Positions 36,701-51,400 of a stretch of DNA of 64,000 nt are shown piece after piece. How positions within the stretch are numbered: position 1 is the stretch's first letter; each line of letters opens with the position of its first letter. Origin of the DNA: Chlorocebus sabaeus (Eukaryota > Chordata > Mammalia > Primates > Cercopithecidae); contig NC_132919.1 of the NCBI RefSeq assembly GCF_047675955.1, forward strand, positions 64,894,816 to 64,958,815, read 5' to 3'. The translations under genes were made by a program, and so were the position numbers. The notes beneath the pieces were generated by a model. That model saw only the letters and a list, made by a program, of their open reading frames with translations. It ran no database searches and was not told where the DNA came from.

Positions 36701-39394
36701 CATGCCTGGCTCATTTTTGTATATTTTATACAGATGGGGTTTCACCATGTAGTCCAGGCTGGTCTGGAACTCCTGAGCTCAAGCAACCCTCTCTCTTTGG
36801 CCTCCAAAGTGCTGGGATTACAGGCACAAGCCCAGAGGTTTTGTATTATTTTCCTGCCCCCAGCTTTTTATTTTAAACATTTTGTTTTTTTCCTTTAAGC
36901 CTTAGGATGGCTGGAAACCATTTTTGAATGGTATAATGAACACCTGTAAAACTTTTATCTAGAATCAACAGTTGCTAATACTTTACCACCACATTTGCTT
37001 TCCACATGTTCTGGACAAGCCATGTGAGAGTCAGCTGCAGACATAATGACCCTTCACCATTAAACACTTCAGTGTGCAGCCCCTAAGAACCAAGGCATTC
37101 TCCTACATAACCAGAATACTATCATCACCCAATGGAACTTAATATTATCACTGTCTACTATGTAGCCCACATACACATTTTCACAATGTCCCAGTCATAA
37201 CATGGCTTAAACAAATTCGGAATCCAGTCAAACATCAGACATTGCACTTAGTGTTTATGATTCTTTAGTCTCCTTCAATCTAGAACTGTTCCCAGGAATG
37301 TTTTAAAGTATACTGACAAAACTTTGAGACTGTAAATGACCTGAGGTGTATGTTATCCTTACTTGAGAATAATTTTTCAATATGCATTAAAGATCATTAC
37401 ACATGAGCCAAGACTCAAATGCGCTGGCCTACTTACTTTGTATATCAATGTGTAAACTGAAGACTTCCAATAACGTACTCCCATAAGGCAGTTAGTTCAA
37501 TGTCTTTATGGCCTTGGTGACAAATGGTTACAGAGAATGAGAGCTTTTTCCTATCCACTAATGGTCAAGAAAAAAGCAGACAGATCCTCACTGTCTTAGA
37601 GAACCAAGTGAGAAAGCTGGTCGATGAAGAGGACTTCATCCAGAGAGGAAGGGATCTAGCTGACAGGGAAGATGCTGCAGGAGGCTGAGGGAAGTGAGGG
37701 TAGAGCGGTAAAACAGATCTGACAATGTGGTGAAGATAAGAAAGTGACCTGACAAAAATGAATGGAGCAGAGTGCGAAATGAAGGGCCCTTTCCATGCTA
37801 ATCTTCTATAATGCCCTCAACCAGCCTTAGCATAAATGAGTTTCTATTTAGCTTGCCATATTGTGGGGTGGTGGCACTATTTAAGTTGAATTGTGTAACA
37901 AATTCACAATAGGGCACTGCAGGCATATACACACACACACACACACTTTTTTTTTTAAAAAAACAGGGTCTCGCTTTGTCACCCAGGCTGGAGTGCAGTG
38001 GTGCCATCTTGGCTCACTGTAACCTCCACCTCCTGGTTCAAGTGATCCTCCTGACTCAGGTTCCCTAGTAGCTAGGACTACAGGCGTGTGCCACCACACC
38101 TGGCTGACATATATATATATATAACCTGCAGAGAAGGCCAGGCACAGTGCCTCATGCCTGTAATCTCAGCACTCTGGGAGGGTGAGACAGGAGGATCACT
38201 TGATACCAGGAGTTCAAGACCAGCCTGGGCAACATTAGTGAGACCCTGTTTCTACAAAAAAAATAAAAAATAAAAATAAAATTGCAAGAAAAAAGATACC
38301 TCACATCATATATGCAAATTAACTCAAAATGGATCATAGACTTAAATGTATACAATTTCTGGGAGAAGACATAGGAGAAAATCATTTCGTTGTTGGATTA
38401 AACAACAGGTTCTTAAAGATTTCTTAGGTAAAAAACAAAAAATTATAAGCCATTTAAGAAAAAATTGGCAACTTAAAGCTGATCAAAATTAAAAACTTCT
38501 GCTCTTCAGAAAACATTTTTATTTTTTACTTTTTTTTTTGAGACAGAGTCCCACTCTGTCGCCCAGGCTGGAGTGCAGTGGTGCAATCTCGGCTCATTGC
38601 AACCTCCACCTCGCAGGTTCAAGCACTTCTCGTGCCTCAGCCTCCAGAGTAGCTGGGACTACAGGCGTGGGCCACCACACCCGGCTGATTTGTGTATTTT
38701 TAGTAGAGATGGGGTTTCCACACAACTGGAACACTACTCAGCAATATAAAGGAGTGAACAGCTGTCCCTCGGTGTCTGCAGGGGATTGGCTCCAGGACCC
38801 CCTGCAGATACCAAAGTCCAGAGATGTTGAAGTCTTTTATATGAAATGACATAATGTTTGTATATAGCCTCAAGTATACTTTAAATACCTAATACAGGGT
38901 AAATGGTATGTAAATAATTATACTGTATTTTAACTTTTCTACTGTTTTTATTGTTGTATTGTTGTTTTATATATTTTATTTTTTCCAAATATTCTCCATC
39001 CGGTTAGTAGAATCCATGGATGAGCAACCTGCAGATATGAAGGGCCAGCTGTAGTGATGGGTGCAACAACATGGATGGTAGCAGAATCTCAAAAAAACTT
39101 ATGATGAGTGAGACCAGGCGAGGTGGATCACATCTGTAATCCTACCACTTTGGGAGGCCGAGGCGGGCGGATCACTTGAGGTCAGGAGTTTGAAACCAGC
39201 CTGGCCAACATGGTAAAACCTTGTCTCTACTAAAAATACAAAAAGTAGCCGGGCGTGGTGGCATGCGCCTGTAATCCCAGCTACTCGGGAGGTTGAGGCA
39301 GGAAAATCACTTGAACCTGGGAGGCGGAGGTTGCAGTGAGTCTAGGTCATGCCGCTGCACTGCAGCCTGGGTGACAGAGTGAGACTCTATGTCT

Positions 39395-39427
<33 letters not shown>

Positions 39428-42400
39428 CTATGTGAAAGAAGCCAAACACAAGAGGTGACATGCTGTATGATTTCATTTCTAAGACATTCTGGAAAAGGCA
39501 AAAGGATAGGAACAGAAATCAGATTAGTAACTAACAGGGGCTGATGGTGGGAGGAGGGGACTGACTGCAAAGGGACACGAGGGGCCTTTTTGAGGCATCA
39601 GAAATACTTTATATTGGGAATGTGGTGGTGGTTATGTAACTATACATTTGTCAAAACTCATCAAACTGTACCCTTAAAAAGGGTGAATGTTAGTATATGA
39701 AAATTACATCTCAATAAACCTGACATAAGAAAATAATAAAACAAACCTAAAGAACCAGCTAAGTGAAAATAAATCTAAGAAGAGAATAACTTACAGTTTT
39801 TCCAGTTCAACAGTCATCGTGAGAATGTTCTTAAGTGTTGCAAGTGGAACTTGCGTTTTTCCCATGTCTCTGAAGAAGAAAATCGAAACATTCATGATAT
39901 GAACCCCAATAAAAAATTCTGTACTTAAAAAGGCATTTCAAGGACATGTGATTACTTCAATTTTAGTTTTTCTATAAAACAAGTCAGCTCAAGAGTTTAT
40001 TTGCTGTAGAATTCCAGGGAGGTCTTATTAAAGAAATTTAAGTTGATTTGCATCATCAAATTCATGATATTCAAGAGCAGAACTTACACTTTTTTCTTTT
40101 TTAACCATTATCTTCTCATTTTCAAATTGCATTCACCATTTTATTTACTCTTTTTTTCATTTTTAGAATGATGAACACCTTTTCCCCTTTGCTTTGTTGG
40201 TAAATTAATATTCTTCCATGTGTCTACATGTTCCAAATCTATATGGGTTCTTCAACACTGTTCTCTTCCCTTGCTGGCTTAACAATTATACATCCTCTTT
40301 AATTTTTTTCTTTGCCAATAATTATGACATTTTAGCCTAAATGCAAAATACTTAAGCTTTGATAAAAATTTAAAAAGCATAAATCATCTCATGACTCATG
40401 AGAGTACTATAGTACTTACAGATATTTTAATGCTGGCAATGTAAAGAGATACGGATCTTCAACAGTTGTCAGAGGATTGCGATTGAGAATTCTGAAAAAT
40501 GGAATGGAATTAAAATAACCTGAATTTTCAATGTGAAAGAAACTGCATGAAAAGTTTATATTCATTTTTTGCTATAGAACTTGTAGGTAAAAAAGAAAAA
40601 AATGTTTTCTGTTTACACCTAATAAATCACCATTAGACTCTGTAAAGCACTATTCCTCAGGGAACTACCCAGGTCTCTAGAAGTAGAGGAGAGAACGAGG
40701 GGAAGAACTACAAGGAAAAAAAAAGTGGATAGCAAAGAAAAAATATGCCACGGAACTTTTCAGGTCAAAAAACCTACAAGTGACTATGTTAGTAGGAAGC
40801 CCTGACTGTGTAGGAAACAGTATTTCTAGTGTCCTCCATAATTCAAGTTGTTCATCTTTTTTTTTTTTTTTTTTTTTGGGATGGAGTCAAGCTCTTGTTG
40901 CCCAGGCTGGAGTGCAATGGTTCCATCTCAGCTCGCTGCAACCTCCGCCTCCGAGGTTCAAGCGATTCTCCTGTCCTGCCTCAGCCTTCCGAGTAGCTGG
41001 GATTATAGGCGCTGCCACCATGCCCAGCTAATTTCTGTATTTTTAATAGAGACGGGGTTTCACCATATTGGCCAGCCTGGTTTGAACTCCTGACCTCAGG
41101 TGATCTACCTGCCTCAGCCTCCCAAACTGTTAGGATTACAGGTGTGAGTCACTGCAGCTGGCTGCTTGTCTTTTATCTTTATAAAGTTTTTAAAATTTAT
41201 GGTTTAATTTGCACAGTTAAAAAAACATAGGACCAATTCTTTTGCTTTATAGCCAAAGAAAAAGGAATAAATCTAACAGGAGGAATTGGTCAAAACTCTA
41301 CTCCCACTTTCTTCTTTTATGATATCACAGCCTTTCTTACATTGCATTGTCAGTCTCCCGGACTATGAGCTCCTTGAGGGCAGAGACCACTTTTTTTTTT
41401 TTTTTTTTGATACGGAGTCTCACTATGTCGCTCAGGCTGGAGTGCAGTGGCGCAATCTCGGCTTACTGCAATCTCCACCTCCCGGCTTCAAGTAATTCTC
41501 CTGCCTCAGCCTCCCGAGTAGTTGAGATAACAGGTGCCCACCACCATGCCCTGTCATCCCTGTGCCTGGCATGATGTCTGAAATGTATTAGGCATTTAAC
41601 AAATGTTTATTGAATAAACAAATGACATTTTGTTTATATGTCAATAAAATGAATACATTGATTTTGATGCAAATTATTATTCCAAAATGCTGGAATTGAT
41701 TTTCTGTTCAATTCTTTAAAGTGAACAAGAAAAAGAAAAGAAACAGGAAGAAATAGAAAATCTGCCTTTAGGTTAACCAAAGAATCATCACTGTACTTCT
41801 GCAGAAATTATACAGATAATAATTATTACGGTGAGTATCTACTGGGTTGCCAGGTATTTGGGATTCAGCATTTCACATGTACTCCTCACGATAACCTTAT
41901 GTGGTAGACATTATTATTGCCCTATTTTTAAATGAGGAAACTGAGGCACAGAGAGGTTATATAACTTGTCCTAGGTCACCCAGCTATTAAGCAGCAAAGC
42001 TGTGATTTGAACTCATGTGTTTAATCTGTATGAGAAAAGGGTTTACTTTAACCTTACTTTTATTCTAATTTTTATTTTCGTTCTTCATTCTGTCTTTTTC
42101 CTTCTCTCTTTTTCCTTCCCTCCTCCTTAATTCTTTCTCTCTATTTTCTTTCCTTCCTTTCTCCTCTCCCCTCCCCTCCCCACCCAAACAGGGTCTCGCT
42201 GCATTGACCAGGCTGGAGTGCAGTGGCATGATCTTGGCTCACTGCAACCTCCACTTCCCAAGCTCAGGTAATCCTCCTTCCTCAGTCTCCCAAACAGCTG
42301 GGACCATAGGCACGCACCACCACGCCTGGCTAATTTTTGTGTTTTTAGTAGAGATGGGAGTTTCACCATGTTGGCCAGGCTGGTCTTGAACTCCTGATCT

Positions 42401-45400
42401 CAAGTGATCCACCTGCCTTGGCCTCCCAAAGTGCTGGTGTGAGCCACTGGGCCCAGCCTTAATGTTGAGAAGACTAAATACAGAAATGCCTTTCAGCCTT
42501 CTTCTACTCCTCTGGGAGGACTTCTATGAGAATTACAATTTCTCATTAGCAGTTCACCGCCACGCTTGCCTGTAGTTCCAGCTGTTCGGGAGGCTGAGGC
42601 AGGAGAATTGCCTGAACCCGGGAGGCGGAAGTTGCAGTGAGCCGAGATCAAGCCACTGCACTCCAGCCTGCGTGATAGAGCAAAAAAAAGAGAATTACAG
42701 TTTCTCTTTTTATGTCTTTCCCCTAATCATTTCCCATGATTAAATAGTTAATTAGTCTATGGTCAATTAGACTTTTTTTTTAAGGGACACATTCTCAGTC
42801 ACTGTGTTGCCCAGGCTGGAGAGCAGTGGCTATTCACAGGCACGATCCCACTAGTGATCAGCATGGGAGTTCCGACCTGCTCCATTCCCAAACGGGGCTG
42901 GTACACCCCTTTTTAGGCAACCCGGTGGTCTCCTGTTCCCGGGAGGTCACCATACTGATGCTGAACTTAGTGAGGACACTCAATCAGCATAGCATGCTAC
43001 AGCCCAGAATTCCTGGACTCAAAGGATCCTTCTTCCTTTGCCTCCTGAGATCTGGGAATACAGGCATGTGCCTGGTGAGCCTTTAGAGATTTAAAACCAT
43101 GCTGTAAGTGACAGGTCAGGGAAGACCTACTAAGTTCATAAACTCTCACCCCTGGCTGATCTTGAGGTTCTGCAAAAGCAAGAAGTGAAAGCTAAGGCAT
43201 GGCTGTAAACTGTCTGGCTGAGTACTGAAGGTATGCCCCAACATGTACACAGAGCCCCTTGGAAAAAACTACACTTATCAGTTTCAAGAATTTAAGTAAA
43301 CCTCCATTTAATCATTAGCTGATCGGTAAGCTAACCAAGAAGAGACTTCAGTGGGCACACGTGATATATAACGCAAGACTTTACCGAAGAAGTTCAGAAA
43401 AGTCACTAAATAAATAGCAACTACTAACACAAGCAGCAGTAACACCAAATCCTGGGAGCATGGATCTGATTTTCAGAATTGCTACATTATATTATTTAAA
43501 ATACTCAATTTTCCACAAAAATTTATGAAAGATGCAAGAAAACAAAGTATGGTCCATACACATGGTGGGGGCGAGAAATAAGCAGAAATTGTCCCTGAGA
43601 AAGACCAGATGTTAGACTTACTAGACAGAAAAAAATTTTTTTTTCTAGAGGTGGGGACTTGCTCAGTTGCCCAGGCTGGTCTTGCACTCCTGGCCTCAAC
43701 CTCAGCCTCCCAAAGTGCCGGGATTATAGGCACAAGCCACCATGCCTGGCCTAGAGAAAGATTTAATTCAGCTATTTAAAATATGTTCAAAGAGATAAGA
43801 GAAACCATTCAGTTCTGTAGACTAGAGAACTAAAGCAAAGTATGAAAGCAATGTCTCATCAAATAGAGAATATCAATGAAGAGACAGAAACCATAAAAAG
43901 AAGCCGAATAGAAATTCTAGAGTTGGAAAGTATGGTAACTGAGATGGAAAACTACCAGAGGTTCTCAATGGCACGTTACAGCAGGCACAAGAAAGAATTG
44001 GGAACCTGAAGGTCAATTTAGATTATTTACTCTGAGGAACAGAAACAAAAATGAAAGAAAGTGAATGGAATCTCAGAGACCTGTTTGTGGAACACAGCAT
44101 CAAGCTAACTAACATATACATAATGAGAGTCTCAAAAGGAGAAGAAAAACAGAAAAAAGGAGAAAGAACATTTGAAGAAACAATGGCCCCAAACTTCCCA
44201 AACGGTATGAAAGACAATCTGCGTATTCAAGAAGCTCAAGAAAGTACAAGTAGGAAAAACTCAGGGATCCACATCTAAACATACTATAATCAAACTGACA
44301 GAAGCCAAAGACAGAATATCTTGAAAGCAGCAAGAGAAAAGCAACTCATCACATACAAGGGATCCTCAGTAAGATTAATAGCTGATTTCTCTTCAAAAAC
44401 AATGGAGGTGCTGGGCATGGTTGCTCACACCTGTAATCCCAGTACTTTGGGAGGTTTGAGGTTCAAGAATTGCTTGAAGTCAGGAGTTGGATACCAGCAC
44501 AGGCAATATAGTAAAACCTTGTCTCTACAAAAAATTTTTAAAAAGCTGGCCGTGGTGGCGCATGCCTGTAGTCCCAGCTACCCAGGAGGCTGAGGTGACA
44601 GGATTGCTTGAGCCTGGGAGGTGGAAGCTGGGAGGTGGAAGCGGTGAGTGGCTGCACCACTGCACTCCAGCCTGGGTAACAGAGGAAGACCCTGTCTGAC
44701 AACAAAACAAAACAACCACACACAACAGTGGAGGACAAAAGGCAATGAAATGGCATATTCGAAGTGCTGAAGAAACTGTCAACCAATAATTCTATAGCTG
44801 GCAAAACTACCTTTGAAATGGAAGAGAAATTAAGATACTCTAGATAAATAAAAAGTGAGAGACTTTGTTGCCAAAAGACCTGCCCTATAAGAAGTACTAA
44901 CGTGAAAAAGAAATAAAAAGCACTGGCCGGGCACAGTGGCTCAGCCTGTAATCCCAGCACTTTGGGAGGCTGAGGCTGGAGGATCACTTGAGGTCAAGAG
45001 TTTGAGACCAGCCTGGGAAACATGGTGAAATCCTGTCTCTACTGAAAAAACAAAAATTAGCCAGGCATGGTGGTGTGTGCCTGCAGTCCCAGCTACTCAG
45101 GAGGCTGAGGCACTAGAATCGCTTGAACCTGGGAGGCAGAGGTTGCAGCGGGTCAAGACTGTGCCACTGCACTCCAGCCTGGGCAACAGAGCGAGACTCT
45201 GTCCCAAAATAAAGAAAAACACTAAGAAAAAGACACTTACACAATGCAATAATTATAAATCTAGTTGATGAATATAAAGAATATAAAGATGTAATGTGTG
45301 ACAATAACAGGATAAAGGAGGGGGTGAGAGTGGAGCCTTAGAGAAGCAAAGTTTTTATATACTATTGAAACAAAGTTGGTATTAATCTGAACTACAATGT

Positions 45401-48400
45401 TATAAAATTAAGATGTAGCTGAGACCACAGGTGCGCACCACCACTCGGCTAATTGTAAAAAAAGTTTTAGAGATAGGGTCTCACTATGTTGCCCAGGCTG
45501 GTCTCGAACTCCTGGTCTCAAGCAATCCTCCTTCCTTGGCCTTCCAAAGTACTGGGATTATAGGTACACATCACTGCATCTGGCCACAAACATTTTGTTT
45601 TTTTATTTTTCATTTTTCAAGACAGGGTTTCACTCTGTTTCCCAGGCTGGAGTGCAGTGGCACAATCATGGCTCACTGCAGCCCCGACCTCACGGCCTCA
45701 AGTGATCCTCCTGCCTTAGCCACCTGAGTAGCTGTGACTACAGGCGTGTGCCACCACGTTCAGCTAATTTTTAAATTTTTTTGTAAAGATGAGGTCTCAG
45801 TATGTTGCCCTGGCTGGCCTTGAACTCCTGGGCTGAAGCAATCCTCCCACCACAGCCTCCCAAAGTGCTAGGATGACAGGCGTGAGCCACTGCACTGCAC
45901 AAATACAGAAGACCAAATATTAAAATTAGGAATGAAAGAGGGAACATTACTATTGTTCTTAGAGACATAACAAGGATTATAATATGAATAAAAAGGATTT
46001 TATATATATATAGAATATATGCTAATAATTAGATAATCTGGATGAAATAGACACATTACCATAAAGATATAAACTACTGAAACTGACTTGAGAAAAAACA
46101 GAAAATCTGAATAGACAGACCTACGTCAAGTAAAGAGATTGAGGTAGTAATCAAAAAACCTTCCACAAAGAAAAGCTGAAGACCAGCAGGCAGCTTCACT
46201 GGTGAATCTACCAAATACTTAAAGAAGAATTAACGTGGATCTTTCATAAAGTCTTTCAAAATATAGATGAGGAGAGAACATTTCCTAACTTATTCTATGA
46301 GGGTGATATTACCCTGGTATCTAAACTAAAGACATCACACAAAAAAAATTACAGACCAGTATTTCTTACGAATATAGATGGAAAAATGCTTGACAAAATC
46401 TGGCAAACCAAATTTCAACAGAGTATTCTGTATTCATGGATCAGATAATAATACCGCAATTCTCCAAACTGATCTATGGTTTCACTACAATTTTTTTTTT
46501 TTACTTAAAGTTTTCATTTATTGGCCAGGCATGGTGACTCACACCTATAATCCCAGCACTTTGGGAGGCTGAAGCAAGCAGATCATCTGAGGTCAAGAGT
46601 TCGAGACCAGCCTGATCAACATGCTGAAACCCCGTCTCCATTGGAGTCTCGCTCTATCGCCCAGGCTTGAGTGCAGTGGCGTGACCTCGGCTTACTGCAA
46701 CCTCCACCTCCCAGGTTCAAGCGATTCTCCTGCCTCAGCCTCCCGAGTAGCTGGGATTATGGGCACCCACCACCAGACCCGCTAATTTTTGTACTTTTAG
46801 TAGACACAGGGTTTCACCATGTTGGCCAGGCTGGTCTCTAACTCCTGACCTCAGGCCATCCGCCTGCCTCGGCCTCCCAAAGTGCTGGTATTACAGGTGT
46901 GAACCACTGCACCCTGCTAACACATCCTCTTTCTAAAAAGCTGCATATATTGCAAAGTATTGGAATAGGAATAACATAACATTTAGGTTGGGCATTTAGG
47001 TTGATTACATGTCTTTGCTATTGTCAGTACAATTCTTATCAAAATCCCAGCTGGCTTCTTTCCAGAAAGTGACATGCTAGTTCTAAAATTCTATGGCAAT
47101 TTAAGGCACCCAAAATAGCAAAATAATCTTGCAAAATAACAAAGTGGGAAGACTCAAATGTCCCAATTTCAAAACCCAGATCAAATCTACAGCAATCACA
47201 GTGTGATACTGGAATGTGGACAGACAAATAAATCAACAGAATAGAATTGACAACCCAGAAATAAACCCTCACATTTATGGCAAACTGATTTTTGACAAGG
47301 GTGCTAAAACAATTCAATGTGGATAATTTTTTTTTTAAAATGGTGGTGGAACAACTGAACATCTATGTGGCAAAATAATGAAGGTAGACCCCCTACACCT
47401 CACACGATTATAAAAATTAATGCAAAATATGTCAAATACCTAAATGTAAGAGCCAAAATGATAAGACTCTTAGACGAAAACATGGGAGTAAATCTCATGA
47501 CCCTAAATTAGACAACAGTTTTTTCTTCTCCGAACTGATTTTTTTTTCTTTTAAAACAATTTTGTCTTTTGAATTTAATGAACTATTACTAGCCGAAGGC
47601 AGCCTGACATGGTGAAAGGAATGTCAGACTGATGAAAGGTACACAGCCTGATTTAAAACCAAACCCTGAACCTTCTTAAAGAAGAATAAAACATTTTATA
47701 CACAAACATGACACCAAAAGTACCAACAACCAAAAGAAAACTAGATAAATTAGATTTTGTGAAAATTAAAAACTTTTGTGCATCAAAGGACACTGTCAAG
47801 AAAGTCACAGAACTCACAGGATGAGAGAAAATACAGGCAAATTATCTGTTAAGGTCTAATATCCAGAGTGTCCCGAAGATATACCGAATTCTTGTAATTC
47901 AATCAAAAGACAAACAGGGAGAGGATTTGAATATTTCTTCAAAGAAGATATATAAATGGCCCATATGCACATAAAAAATGTTCAATGTCTTAAATCATTA
48001 GGGAAATATCCATCAAAAACCACAGCGAGATACTAGATACTACTTTACACTCACTGGGATGGCTATAATTTGAAGAGATAGAAAATGACAGTGTTGACAA
48101 AGACATGGAGAAATTGAAACCCTCAAACGTTGCAGGTGGAAGTGTAAAATTGAGCAGCCACTGTGGAAAACAGTTTGACAAGTCCTCAAAAAGTTAAACG
48201 TAAGAGTTGCCCTATGATCTAGCAATTCTGCTAGGGATGCACCCTAGAATTAAAAACATGTCCACACAAAAACGAGTACATGCATGTCCACAGCAGCATT
48301 ATTCATAAATGCCAGAATAAAGTAGAAACAACCCAAATGTCCACTAAGTGATGAATGGATGAACTGATACAGTGATGGCTTCATGCAATGGAGTATCACT

Positions 48401-51400
48401 CAGCCTTGCAAAGGAATGATACACGCTGCAGCATGGGAGGACCTTAGAAACAACATGTTTTGTGAAAAGAAACCAGACACAGAAGACCACATACTGCATG
48501 ATTCATTTATATGAAAGATCTAGAATAGGCAAATCCACAGGGACTCAAAGTAGATTAGTACTTACCTGGACCTGAGGGAAGACAGCAATGGGGAGTGACG
48601 GCTAATGGGTACCATGTTTCTTTTTGGGATGATGAAAATGTTCTGGGGTTAGATAATGGTGGTTGTTTGCCATACAACCTTGTGAATATACTAACCACCC
48701 CTGAACTGTCCACTTTATAATACTGCATTGATGGTATGTGGATCATGTCTCAATTTAACACAAAGAAGCATGTTGTATCGTATAGAACACCAGGTGCCAG
48801 AAGAACAAACATGCTGGCAGATGGAAAAAAGAGGAGTGAAGACTCACTCTCCCTTGATCATGGTCAGAGTGAGTCAGTGGCGAGGCCGGGAGCCACACAG
48901 TCGTCCTGCCTTGTGATCCCCCTCCTCTTCCTATTCCAGATGGTTTTTCAGTGCCATTAACTTGTTCTGTAACACTAATATTCAATAAGATGATGTTACA
49001 AAGAGAAAGAAAGAATGTGAATGCCACATGACTGGTTAAGTATGGATTCTCAAACTAGGGCTTTAAATACCCTTCGTACTTTTTTTTGGCATGAAAACCT
49101 GTAAGACCACTGGTGGGCTTTGTGCAAGTCGGCTACCCCCTCTTTCTCTATCTTCCTCTGTCCACTTTCCTCTCAGCTATTAAAAATGAATGTAGGCTGG
49201 GCACAGCAACTCAAGCCTGTAATCTCAGCAATTTGGGAGGCCGAAGTAGAAGGATAGCTTGAGCCCAGGAGTTTGAGACTAGCCTGAATAACATAGTGAG
49301 ACCCTGTTTCTATTAAAAAATAATAATAATAATGACTACAAAGCAATATGTAGCCAAAACAACTTAGCCAAGTTTGTTATCTTTCCACCAAAATTATCTC
49401 ACTCTCCAACCTTCCATCTTTCTTGACAGCTCATCCATAGCCTTAAGCTCAGCATTACCTCTGAACTAGGAAGCTCTTCTCCAACTGACATTAGGATGTT
49501 TGCATTTGTCCCTGATGAAATAAAAATATAGGGCCACTCGATATGCTCCTCTATTTCTCCTGTTCTCAGGCATTCTTTTCTTGACTAAGGTGGTGCCTGG
49601 GCCGTGGAGAGGCTGAGTGGGAACTGGCTCAACGGCTGAAGTTTGAGGACTCTACAGCAACTCTTTTCCACAAACCAAATGATATGAATGTTTTTATTTA
49701 TTTATATTTATGTTTCCACTTTTAAAAAGTCTTTTAGTAGAGATCGGGGTCTCACTTTGTTGCCCAGGCTGATCTTGAACTCCTGGGGCTCAAGAAATCC
49801 ACCCATCTTGGCCTCCTAAAATGCTGGGATTACCGGCGTGAGCCACAGCGCCTGGCCTTAACTGTTTTTAGATTCACAGTAGATGATCATTTCCATTTCC
49901 GGCTCAAGTCTTTCATTTTACACATTAAACTAAGGTGCACTGACTCCCAGTCCATCGCCTTTTTGGTATCTTTATGGGAGTAAAATTTGGCAAGCTTTTT
50001 TTGGTCTCAAAGACAGTCTCAGAGTCAAAGTTTAAGAAGTATTGCTCTAAATAATTTTTTAAAATATGCCTTATTAGATGAGGAAAACTGAAATATTTTT
50101 GTACAAGCCTTTTGCTGTAGAACAATGGGACAGAATAAAGGTAGCTCACAAAATAAGGGAACATTTCTTGCCTGTTTTTTATTTTTTATTTTTTTCTCCA
50201 AATTCATCTGTTTAGGTCCAGATAGATGGGCTACGTTTCCTTTCTATTAACTCAGGAGACAGAGATGAAAGGACTGGAGCATGTCATCACTGTCTTAAAT
50301 GTACTGAAATCCTAACAGCTTTAGCTGAAAAAATGTCCAAAGTGGCCATGAAACCAAATTTAAATGACAAACTCCAAAATGATCTATTCTAGAATCCCAA
50401 GGCAGTCAGGGAAAACTGATTCCATGGAGGAAGGTAGTCAAAGAAATAAGCAGATGACCTAGACCCTCATCCAATATGTGTGATGTACTTGGGGAGAAAG
50501 TAACCTCTTTACTCATCTACATAGGTTCATGAGTCATGAAAACACATGTCCCCACACCAAGCTGGTCAATACAAGACCTCGAACTGCATCACGTAAACCC
50601 TTTCTCAGGAGTAAAGTCTAGAGAATCTGAAATGGTGAGCTTTTTTTTTTTTTAGACGAAGTCTCACTCTGTTGCCCAGGCTGGAGTGCAATGGTGTGAT
50701 CTTGGCTCACTGCCACCTCCACCTCCTGGATTCAAGTGATTCTCCTGCCTCAGCCTTCAGAGTAGCTGGGATTATAGTTGCCTGTCCCCATGCCCGGTTA
50801 GTTTTTCTATTTTTAGTAGAGACGGGGTTTTACCATGTTGGCCAGGCTGGTCTCGAACTCCTGAGCTCAAGTGATCCACCCACCTCAGCCTCCCAAAGTG
50901 CTGGGATTACAGGCATGAGCCACCATGCCGAGCTGTGAGCCTATATCTTAATCAAAGTCCTGAGAATAACCTTGAAGAAGACTCCCTGGCAATGAGGAAC
51001 AACAGAAGAAGCAACGGACTTGGAATCTGCAGACCTGGGTTGGAATTCTGGCTCTGTCACTTTCTGCTGAAGTGACTTGAGTAATGAACATGAGCCTTTC
51101 TGGGTAGCATTTACAGCACAAGGCAGTTTGAGGAAGCAATGAAAGAGCATGTGTATAGCGCCTAGCAGTGCGCTGGACACAGTGCCGGTGCTCAGACATC
51201 ATGTCACACCAGCACTGACCAGTGAGCATGAACCCTGGGGATGCCCAGAGCTGGTACTGCCAGGAGCTCCGGAAGCATGGGATTCTCAGAGGGAAACGGA
51301 GCTCACTGCTCTAAAAGTCCTATTCAAGTTCGAAAGTAAGATACAATGCACACAAAGCCAAACTGTCATCATTCAGCTCCTATTACAGGGGAACTAAGAG

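Larger units (their letters stand above)
38282..39740 (+). mobile_element. Old L1 3' half, host of nested insertions
   Basis: L1 segments at 38282-38528, 38717-38757, 39060-39111 and 39427-39740, in order. The last ends TATGAAAATTACATCTCAATAAA. The gaps are an Alu, a Tigger-type element and another Alu. Confidence 0.8.
43130..48780 (+). mobile_element. Old L1, several kilobases, broken by Alus
   Basis: L1 pieces in sense order at 43130-43634, 43752-44407, 44716-44923, 45223-45414, 45900-46521 and 46919-48780. Key texts: GGGATCCTCAGTAAGATTAATAGCTG, AAGAAGTACTAACGTG, CATCAAAGGACACTGTCAAG, AAAGACAAACAGGGAGAGG and ATATACTAACCACCCCTGAAC at the 3' end. It has many stops. A segment at about 47521-47690 does not fit L1. 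Confidence 0.78.
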
